A DNA stretch of 64,000 nt. It comes from Ctena decussata (taxonomy: Eukaryota; Mollusca; Bivalvia; Lucinida; Lucinidae). The position numbers were made by a program, and so were the translations under genes. Numbering within the stretch: position 1 is the stretch's first letter; the number at the start of each line of letters is the position of its first letter. The notes beneath the pieces are model-generated. The model saw nothing but the letters and a program-made list of their open reading frames with translations, was not told the DNA's origin and ran no database searches. The DNA lies in NCBI GenBank assembly GCA_963989385.1, contig OZ022511.1, positions 1,426,001-1,490,000 on the forward strand, in the 5' to 3' direction. Shown in pieces: positions 56,946 through 64,000 of the stretch.

Positions 56946-57450
56946 GCCCTTTTTTGACCAGTGGACTTGTCCATCCTTATCATTTGTATGAATACATTTC
57001 TAGTTTTAGGGGGTTTTGGTGATTTTTTCACTTGTATTGTGTTGTGTATAGAAATTCCTGTAAGCAAACAGTGTTGACCCTGATTGAGCGCCGCATAATG
57101 CGGCATCTGGAGTGGGTCTGCACTGTTTGCATGACACCCCAACACGGGGTTCAAGTCTTAAAAGGGTTAAATATGAAAGCGCACCCTTTGCTTTTGAATG
57201 CAAGCTTGTTTATTATTCTCGTACTCCCATTCGGAACACCAGAGTATAAACTACATTGAGTCGCTAGCAAAGTTTACATGAACCCTTCGGGATTCACTTA
57301 CTTTGCACGCGACCCAATGTAGTTTATATTTCGATAAACACATTTATAAACACATCTCCCTTGTCAGCCCAGTATGGCTGAAGTCTTGTTTAAGGGCCAT
57401 AAAATACCAAAAACTTATGAATCCATTCAGCCACCCATCTTTTGTTTCAG

Positions 57451-57520
57451 CCAAACAATCTACAAGTGAATGTTGGCATTATCGAGGCTAATGGGATAAA
57501 GATTCCTGACTCTTCAGATG
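57451..57520 (+). CDS. BAIAP3/UNC13D: Shared exon 3: start of C2A
   Basis: The acceptor TTTTGTTTCAG precedes CCA AAC AAT; the exon ends TCA GAT G with donor GTGAGT (phase 0-1). The protein PNNLQVNVGIIEANGIKIPD, SSD forms beta strand 1 and loop 1 of the C2 domain, equivalent to the LKV.V..AK.L..KD region of BAIAP3. The Asp in IPD occupies the first calcium-ligand position. Confidence 0.86.
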
Positions 57521-58211
57521 GTGAGTACATATTGTCGCAGACAGTCGGCAGTCTCCGCACCCCTCCTGCCGTCGAAAGGATAAGCAGTATTGCTATATGA
57601 TGTTTTAGCCTCTGCACCCCGTTAGAAACGATCGTGAAAGCATGTTTTGGGATCATTGTCTATGCTTAATATTAACATACGACTATGCAAGAGAAACAAC
57701 TGATCATTGTCATCGGTGCACATAAAGGTGCCCCAAGATTGACTGTATACTGCATACCGTGAAAATGATTTTGCGCATTCCCAAGTACGTGCGTAAGTAC
57801 AGAACGTTTCTTTTATTCTGGGTTTTCCGTAATGTCTGCTATGTCCTGCCTGTTGTATTGTACTGTTTATTGTCCACTGTTATATTGAGAAGTGTCGACT
57901 TTTACCATGATTTTGAAGATACGCAAGCGCAGGTTCATAGTAAAAACTGAAGGCGCTAGCAAACAACAGTGAATATTGAATGTACATGTACGAAAGACTG
58001 TTAGTGACTTTTCGTTTCCTTCTGGTCACTTCCCACTTCCTGTTTTTCACTTTCTAATTCTCACTTCCAATTTCCTATTTTTCACTCACTACTTTGATAA
58101 GTATTGTATTAAAACTCAGAGCCAGGAATTAGAAAGCCACCATCCGTACGCGTCTTTCGTATACACATATATGGAATCGTATAGCGGTTGTTATTGATAT
58201 AATATTTACAG

Positions 58212-58428
58212 ATAGTGTCGACTCCTTTTGTGTTCTGGCGGTTCACCACGCCTCAAAGGGACGATCTCCAAGACCGTCCCCTAGACACTCACCATTACAG
58301 TCACCGGCAGCGTCACCTAATCTCCCGAGGAGGGGCCGTTATCTGTCTTTCTCGACAGACACTGAAGAACAACGAACTTCTACTATACGCAATTCACCCC
58401 ACCCCAAGTGGAACGAAGAGTTTGCTCT
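58212..58428 (+). CDS. BAIAP3/UNC13D: Shared exon 4: C2A core with Ser-Pro insertion
   Basis: The acceptor TATTTACAG precedes AT AGT GTC, completing the GAT codon; the exon ends GAG TTT GCT CT with donor GTAAGT (phase 1-2). It gives DSVDSFCVLAVHHASKG (the SDPYC strand, with Asp of VDSF kept), then a long low-complexity insertion with RSPRPSPRHSPLQSPAASP, RRGRYLSFSTDTEEQ, and NSPHPKWNEEFA, the hallmark NP.W.E.F strand. The insertion corresponds to the variable loop that is also long in Munc13-4 and BAIAP3, but here it has five Ser-Pro dipeptides, which are possible proline-directed kinase sites. Confidence 0.9.
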
Positions 58429-58737
58429 GTAAGTAGTAGTAATGTTTGTCTGGCCTGCGACTAGCAGAAGCGAGACTTTCTGGCGTCTAAATAATCTGTC
58501 CTTGCTGATATAGCAAATGATATAACTCCATATCAGTTTGGAATAATCGTAGTGTGTATCTTGTCGAGACACTATGTCGCAAACAACAATGACGTTTATA
58601 CTTTCTGAAGTGCCTGCCCTTTCTTGGTTTAGTGCATAGGTACTCAAGGCATTTTTGCTCGAAATAACTTTTTCAGTATTGTGAGCTATTAACAAATCTA
58701 ACCCAAAAACCAGGTATGCTATTGAGCAGAATTAAAT
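58429..58737. other. Intron, nothing recognised
   Basis: About 300 bp between the donor at 58429 and a foldback MITE. No other feature is seen. Confidence 0.5.
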
Positions 58738-58973
58738 GAGCCGCGACACGAGAAACCAACAAAGCGGCATGTGCGCCCAGAAAAGACTCAGATCAGCCTG
58801 GACAGCCGCCCAGTCGGATCAGAATCTTCGCTGTGCGCTTCAAGGGTAGCTAATGGTCTAAGCTACATGCATGCCGACAGCAAAGACTCTGATCAGACTG
58901 GGCGGATGCCCAGGCTGATCTGAGTCTTTGCTAGGCGAACATGCCACTTTGTTGGTTTTTCGTGTCGCGGCTC
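58738..58973. mobile_element. Foldback MITE (GAGCCGCGACACGA family)
   Basis: Left end GAGCCGCGACACGAGAAACC, right end TTTTTCGTGTCGCGGCTC. It sits in the intron between shared exons 4 and 5. Confidence 0.88.
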
Positions 58974-59364
58974 AAATGCTGAAATGAAACAATTCGAGCA
59001 CTTAATAGCAAGACCGACTCTGAAACGCTAGTGCAAAAGAAGTCCAAATGTTGAAACCCCGCAAACCGGACCAAAAGCAGATAATGAAGTCCCAGCCAGA
59101 TAAGTGGAAAGTGTTCAGGTCGGAGCAATCATTATGTTTGAGGCCGTACCCTCTGCCTCACAGTTACAAAGGGCAGCAAAGTTCCTAAGCGTGATTGCAT
59201 GCAGACTGTCGCGATCGCATTCTAGCAAAATGTGACATTCTGAGCGAACCGTAAGCAAATTGCATAGAATATTATAGTGACTTTAAAAGACTTCTTTATT
59301 TTATAGAACATGCTGAATATATCTGCATATGCTCAATTTGTTCATTTTGATCTTCTTTATTCAG

Positions 59365-59469
59365 AGAAATAGAGGAGTTTTGGCATGATGACGTCCACAT
59401 ATGTTTATGCAGTCAGGATCAGGGACAGGAGGATAAACAGCAAGCGGAGAAGCATGGCGGTCTCAAAAA
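59365..59469 (+). CDS. BAIAP3/UNC13D: Shared exon 5: C2A strands and loop 3
   Basis: The acceptor TCTTTATTCAG precedes A GAA ATA GAG (phase 2 in); the exon ends GGT CTC AAA AA with donor GTAAGA (phase 2 out). The protein LEIEEFWHDDVHICLCSQDQ, GQEDKQQAEKHGGLK aligns with FEIEDVSTDQLHLDIWDHDD of BAIAP3. The first loop-3 acidic ligand of the WDHD pattern is replaced (CSQD), so calcium binding by this C2 domain is probably weakened or changed. That last point is inference. Confidence 0.85.
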
Positions 59470-59602
59470 GTAAGATTTATGCTCATGGACTCTATGCTCA
59501 TGGGCTCATGCACATTATGGTTTTATTACAATAAATATTGGGTGAAGGAACGACGAAATCATTCTCGATTGATTTTTCACACATTTTTTTTTTCATTATT
59601 TT

Positions 59603-59740
59603 AGCCACGACAAAATCAACAAAGTGGCATGTGCCCCCCAGCGAAGACTCAGATCAGCCTAAGCGGATGCTCAGTGTAATCAGAGTCTTTGCTTTGCGCT
59701 TAAAGGGTAACTAAGGGTCTAAGCTACCTCCTTGTTGACA
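59603..59740. mobile_element. Foldback MITE, left half only
   Basis: Starts AGCCACGACAAAATCAAC and stops in the core after GGGTCTAAGCTACCTCC; the right arm is missing. Confidence 0.75.
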
Positions 59741-59995
59741 CTTGCCGTCATTTACGTTAATAATTTCTCGTGAGAGTATTGAGAATGCACAACACTTTTT
59801 CTTAAATATCATATAAATGCAATGAATGGATACGATAGATACATTATCCACATTATCTCGGGGAAAACGTTTTATGGCTTGATGTTTTGTTAGAAAGACT
59901 ATGATTTATTGGGGGAAACAAAGTACAAACAATTTTAGGGGTCAATTTAATCAGTTTTGTTGTTAATCATAGACAGTAAAAAAGTAACAATAAAT

Positions 59996-60231
59996 GAGCC
60001 CCGACACGAGAAAACCAACAATGTGGTTGTGCGCCAAGCGCAGACTCAGATCAGCCTGGGCATCCACCCAGTCTAATCAGAGTCTTGCCTAAGCGCTTAA
60101 AGGGTAGCTAAGGGTCTAAGCTACCTTCAGGCGGACAGCGAAGACTCTGATCAGACTGGGCGGATGCCCAGGCTGATCTGAGTCTGCACTGAGCGCATAA
60201 CCACATTGTTGGTTTTCTCGCGTCGCGGCTC
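59996..60231. mobile_element. Foldback MITE (GAGCCGCGACACGA family)
   Basis: Left end GAGCCCCGACACGAGAAAAC, right end CTCGCGTCGCGGCTC. The right end is only 49 bp from the start of shared exon 6, so the MITE lies close to, and may contain, the branch-point region of that intron. Confidence 0.88.
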
Positions 60232-60280
60232 AAATATAGTTTTACATTTCACTGTGACAGATATTTTCCAATATTTATAG

Positions 60281-60362
60281 TCTGCTGGGCTTCCGAAAAC
60301 ATTCTGATCATGACAAGTATCTTCAGAGTGGAATCCTGGGAAAAATAGTGATTCCAGTGCGG
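60281..60362 (+). CDS. BAIAP3/UNC13D: Shared exon 6 (27 codons plus split codon): C2A strand 7
   Basis: The acceptor AATATTTATAG precedes T CTG CTG GGC; the exon ends CCA GTG CGG with donor GTAAGT (phase 2-0). It supplies the missing link between exons 5 and 7: LLGFRKHSDHDKYLQ then SGILGKIVIPVR, the counterpart of GMGRYFKQIVKS..DDFLGCLNIPVRE in BAIAP3. The incoming split codon (AA plus T) and the outgoing phase fit both neighbours exactly, which is strong support for an exon this short. The acceptor tract is weak in pyrimidines. Confidence 0.82.
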
Positions 60363-60525
60363 GTAAGTTGGGCTCGAACAGTCTTTTGTAATGACTCTGC
60401 TTAGATGTTTGCGAAGGCACTGCTGTTGCATTACTCTAACAGGATAATGGGTTCAGCGGTGCCTTTTCAGATATATAGGCACGTATTAGACCTTTTTCAT
60501 AGTGCTCGACAGTTTTGTAAATTTT

Positions 60526-61690
60526 CTATCTATTCTATTCTATACCACAACCTTACTAGGTCGTTGGGGCACCACAGATGACTTCAAAACAATCCCTTTC
60601 CGCCTTGTCCTGTTTTCAGCTGCCCTAGTTGAGCTGGCAATCTCCATCTCTGTCCACTTTTTAATATGGTCTCCCCACCTCTTTTTCTGTCTACCTCTTC
60701 TTCTTTTTCCTTTCACTGTGCCCTGTAGAATCGTCTTTGCTAAATCAGAAGACCTTCAGACGTAGCCAAACCACCTTAGTTTCCATTTCTTGATCAGTGT
60801 CAGGAGTTCATCATGTTCTCCTATGGCTGCTTGGATCTTTCTGCGAACCTCCTCATTGGTTATATGGTCCTCGTACGAAATGTTCAATAACCTTTGGTAG
60901 CATCTCATCTCATTGGTCTGTGTTCTTTTCTCTCGTTTCTCGACGATTCACAGGCATACAGAAATATGGAAATGACAAGGAGGCGCATAAGTTTCACCTT
61001 TTATCCAAAAGATATGTTGTTATCTTTTCAAATTGGTCTCAGCTTGGTAAGGGCTGAAGTGGCTTGTGCAATCCTTGAGAGAACCTCTTGTTTTGAGCCA
61101 TCATCTGAGACAACTGCTCCAAGGTATTTGAAGCTTGTTACGGTACCCAGCTTTTGTCCTTTTACCTTGATCTCCCTCTGGATGCCATCTGCGCTGTTCG
61201 TCGTCAGTTTGGTCTTTTCAGCACTGATCTCCATCTTATACCTTGTGCAGGTTTGATCGAGACTTTCAACTAGAGCTTCTAGTTTCTGCTCTTCTTCAGC
61301 TAGAGCATCTATGTCATCGGCAAACCGCAGATTGGTAATGTTTCTGCCGCCTATGCTAACCTTTCCGTCAAGTTCTTCCAGAGCATCAGACATGATCCGT
61401 TCGAGAAAAATGTTGAAGAGGGTGGGTGACAGAAGACATGCTTGTCTTACTCCAACTGGTGATCTGATCCATTCTCCTGTGCTGCCATTTATCAGGACTG
61501 CACTTGTGGCCTTGTCGAATATCTGCTCAATGGTGTGAACTAGATTTGCACTGATATTGTACTCCCGCATGGTGGCCCATAAAGCTACATGCCATACCCT
61601 GTAAAAGGCTTTTTTGAAACCAATGAACACAGTGCTCCAGATAAGGCGGCTCATTACAGACGTAAAATTTGGCACCTGCTTTTTTTAGCG
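60526..61690 (-). pseudogene. LINE ORF2 fragment (RTE/CR1-like) with mutated RT motif A
   Basis: The minus strand 61675-61028 encodes part of a reverse transcriptase: FIGFKKAFYRVWHVALW (motif A), then PVGVRQACLLSPTLFNIF, LRFADDIDALAEEE (motif C, FADD kept) and FKYLGAVVSDDGSKQEVL. In relatives motif A reads D.KKAFD; here the catalytic Asp is lost (FIGF, AFY), so the enzyme is dead. Downstream the frame breaks (TGA after KLRPI and later stops) and the C-terminus persists as fragments to a TAGAA-type tail at 60526-60545. Same family as 4135-4396. It is 5'-truncated near 61690. Confidence 0.85.
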
Positions 61691-61895
61691 CTTTAAGGGT
61701 GAGGATGATTAATCTACATTTCTACGTTTATTGTGTTACTTGTGATAGGGATAAGTCGCCGTGCAGTAACAGATAGGAAAAGAACTTAAAATAACCAGTT
61801 CCGACTAGCTGCACCGAAACATGTTTAACCTACTGTTGAGTCATAATATTTGGCATACCCTTGCAGCTTGGGCAAATATAGAGGATCTTCCATGA
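61691..61895. other. Intron, nothing recognised
   Basis: No exon or repeat is supported. Confidence 0.5.
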
Positions 61896-62063
61896 GTGCT
61901 CCTGTATTATTGAATCAATTAAACGAGTTGGGGGAAAAAATAATAAGATGCTAGGCTACAATGCCTAGCATCTTATCGGTTTTCCCAAACGAGTTTAATA
62001 AATTCAATAATCGTCTTACCGGTTTCCCCAACGAGTTCAATAAATTGAATAATACAGGAGCAC
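61896..62063. mobile_element. Palindromic MITE of 168 bp
   Basis: The left arm GTGCTCCTGTATTATTGAAT, CAATTAAACGAGTTGGGG is inverted at 62022-62063 (CCCCAACGAGTTCAATAAAT, TGAATAATACAGGAGCAC). The centre AGATGCTAGGCTACAATGCC, TAGCATCTTA is itself a hairpin. Confidence 0.75.
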
Positions 62064-62344
62064 GAATGCAAGATTCTATTTATCACATGACACTAAAATC
62101 ACATTTTATCAGCAAATTTTGCACTAAAACGTCACGATTTCGCCACTAGAAAACGCGACGTTTTATGGACGTCAACACATATAACATTACAACGTAATTT
62201 GCATATTTAACAGAAGGTAGTGCGAAAAATCAGACATGTCAATTTCACCTGAATTTCACTTTTTTAGGTCTATTGTGGCCAGAAATGGGCAAATTTGAAA
62301 AAAAAAATTTTCCTCTGTTAATACAATAGTTTATTATTGTTTTT
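62064..62344. other. Intron, nothing recognised
   Basis: AT-rich, with one A-run near 62298. No feature is supported. Confidence 0.5.
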
Positions 62345-63594
62345 ATGCCCCCCCGCCATTGGCATGGCCGGGGGCATACAGTGTTCCGGTCGTGCGTACG
62401 TGCGTAGGTGTGTACGTTTTAACGTACTTACGTACGTCTGTCCGTACATAAGTACGTGATCCTGTTAGACTCGGGTTAAGATTTTTGTCCAAGGTAGATT
62501 TCAGGGTTCCTATTAATGTAGCAACTTGAAATTTTGTATGGGATATATATAATTATGTACAACAGGAATTTACAAGAATGAAGGTATGATGACCCATATG
62601 TCACGGTCCACTGACTTCGGACATAGGCCAAAATTGGCAAGGTTAAGATTTTTGTCTGAGGTAGATTTCAGAGTTCCTATTACTGTAGCAACTTGAAATT
62701 TTGTATGAGGATTCATATGAATATGTACAATAGGAATATACAAGAATGAAGGTATGATGACTCATTTGTCACGGTCCACTTACTTCGGACTTAGGCCAAA
62801 ATTTTGCAAGGTTAAGATTTTTGTCCAAGGTAGATCTCAGGGTTCCTATTACTGTAGCAACTTGAAATTTTGTATGAGGATTTATATAAATATATACAAC
62901 AGGAATATACAAGAATGTAGGTATGATGACCCATATATCACGGTCCACTGACTTCGGACTTAGGCCAATTTTGCAAGGTTAGGATTTTTATCAGACTGAC
63001 ACTCTGACGTAGATTTCAGGGTTCCTATCATTGTAGCAACTTGGAATTTTGTATGAGCATTACTATTTACCAGTACATCAGGCATATACAAGAATCAGGT
63101 CATGAAGGCCCATATGTTATGGTCCACTGACTTCGGACACAGGCTAATTATGCAAGGTTTAGATTTTTGTAAGCGGTAGATATTAGGTCTCCTATTATTG
63201 TAGCAACTTGGAACTTTGTATGGGCATTTATATCTATAAGTACAACAGGAATTGACAAGAATCAGGTCATGATGATTTTATACATATTTTACATATTCTA
63301 CATATTTTATGGTCCACTGACTTACATGTAGTTCCTTACCAGGTTCTGTAATACTCAATATATAAGTTATTTTGGCCATACAGTGACCCTGAAACTGTAT
63401 AAAGGGCTGGGCTGCAGTTTGTGGTACATTTCAAACATTGAGCAATGTTGGGCCTATGGCTTTTTATATTGTACAAGTCTGCCTCTATGAATTTATTTAT
63501 AATACAAATGCAAGTAGCTTAATCAAGGCGCTGTCTTACTCAAGGCACTAGGCGGGGGCATCTGTGTACTATGGACACATTTCTACTTAATGCA
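62345..63594 (+). mobile_element. Tandem-repeat element with GC-rich ends (second family)
   Basis: Begins ATGCCCCCCCGCCATTGGCA, TGGCCGGGGGCAT (palindromic head), then ACGTACGT-rich sequence. About five units of roughly 175 bp follow, with TCACGGTCCACTGACTTCGG, AAGGTTAAGATTTTTGTC, GTAGCAACTTGAAATTTTGT and ACAAGAATGAAGGTATGATG. It ends in GGCGGGGGCATCTGTGTACT, ATGGACACATTTCT. The layout (palindromic head, tandem core, conserved tail) resembles the elements at 348 and 20726 but shares no sequence with them. Confidence 0.72.
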
Positions 63595-63654
63595 TAGCTT
63601 TATTACTTTCGCAGATGCGACATTTTATGATAAAAGTACTACATGTATTTCCAG

Positions 63655-63768
63655 GACATATCATGCTTTGGGACAGACGAATGGTATGATATCCTGTCCC
63701 ACAACTCCTTCAGTAAACACAAGGCAGTTGGAAAATGTCATGTTCGCCTAGGAATCTCCTATAAACAG
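63655..63768 (+). CDS. BAIAP3/UNC13D: Shared exon 7: end of C2A
   Basis: The acceptor TGTATTTCCAG precedes GAC ATA TCA; the exon ends TCC TAT AAA CAG with donor GTAAGA (phase 0-0, 38 codons). The protein DISCFGTDEWYDILSHNSFS then KHKAVGKCHVRLGISYKQ matches PVREVPVAGVDRWFKLEPRS..VQGHCHLVLKL of BAIAP3: the DEWYDI strand and the last C2 strand (GKCHVRLGI). The next exon, with the linker to the Munc13-homology region, lies beyond the window. Confidence 0.88.
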
Positions 63769-64000
63769 GTAAGAGGAACACCCATATGGCAGTATAGTTT
63801 TTTTTTCCTTTTTTTTTTTTTTTTTTTTTTTGTTTCTTCCAAAGTTTTGAAAGGCTACATTGTCCTGCCAAAGATATAATAAAAATGATTTTTTTGTGAA
63901 GATAAATATTTTCCTTGAAAGATATACACTGTAACAATTCCAAATTATGGGATAGATACACCTGAGCAAGCATTGCAGACCCAGATCAAACTGCTCCTGA
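63769..64000. other. Start of the next intron
   Basis: A T-run lies at about 63798-63831. The window ends in GCAGACCCAGATCAAACTGC, TCCTGA, the start of another CAGACTGCTCC-type hairpin repeat as at 31501. Confidence 0.6.

Larger units (their letters stand above)
9097..63768 (+). other. BAIAP3/UNC13D: Host gene: BAIAP3/UNC13D (Munc13-4)-like, partial, multi-promoter
   Basis: Ten coding exons are supported: three alternative first exons (A, B, C) and seven shared exons. The shared exons join as 0-0, 0-0, 0-1, 1-2, 2-2, 2-0, 0-0 and give 252 codons with no stop. The protein order matches BAIAP3 and Munc13-4: a short helical segment (HENIYRG..LLHPLGAP..LLDHLREVFEVD), then a C2 domain with VNVGIIEANG, VDSFCVLAV, NSPHPKWNEEF, GILGKIVIPVR, DEWYDI and GKCHVRLGI. 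Family members prime dense-core or lysosome-related vesicles for fusion. The Munc13-homology and C2B regions are not in the window. BAIAP3 and UNC13D are not separable from this N-terminal part. Confidence 0.85.

Overview
The window looks like a piece of a bivalve mollusc genome, possibly a heterodont or venerid clam. This is judged from AT-rich intronic DNA with GT..AG exons, very dense mollusc-type repeats, tRNA-headed SINEs, a Penelope-like reverse transcriptase, CR1/RTE-like LINE pieces and mariner remains. Nothing prokaryotic is present. The species call is an inference from repeat style, not from a marker gene.

One protein-coding host gene explains most of the window. It lies on the + strand and enters the window at or before 9,097 and leaves after 63,768. 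I read it as a member of the BAIAP3 / UNC13D (Munc13-4) family, C2-domain proteins that act in vesicle priming and exocytosis. Seven shared coding exons (52149-52256, 54971-55030, 57451-57520, 58212-58428, 59365-59469, 60281-60362, 63655-63768) join with perfectly compatible phases into 252 codons. They cover the helical region before C2A and nearly all of C2A; the Munc13-homology and C2B parts must lie beyond the window. Upstream are three separate candidate first coding exons (A 9097-9450, B 16230-16775, C 33668-33922). Each has its own ATG and ends in a phase-0 donor that fits the phase-0 acceptor at 52149, so the gene probably makes at least three N-terminal isoforms from promoters spread over about 25 kb. 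An inverted, broken copy of first exon C with its 5' flank lies at 23814-24994 (flank to about 25308). A weaker exon-like piece followed by related intron sequence lies at 27304-27690.

The rest is introns packed with mobile and tandem DNA. Left part (1-8.9 kb): a tandem-repeat element with palindromic ends, a pogo-like MITE, several copies of a long foldback MITE, and a LINE 3' end. Middle (9.5-33 kb): SINEs, a Penelope-like element at 17.35-19.45 kb, a second copy of the tandem-repeat element, and several TIR elements. Then (34-42 kb): a dead mariner split by a 600-bp TIR element, SINEs and foldback MITEs. From 42,116 to 50,109 lies an 8-kb structure with long inverted arms that contain about 360-bp tandem units. 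Right part (50-64 kb): the shared exons, two LINE 3' ends, more foldback MITEs, and a tandem-repeat element at 62.3-63.6 kb.

The most unusual feature is at 54992-56945. The 3' half of a coding exon together with its 5' splice site has been amplified into about 32 tandem copies of 49 or 56 bp, directly downstream of the real exon. The array therefore holds more than 20 near-identical decoy donor sites, and it was later interrupted by a LINE fragment with a 5' inversion.
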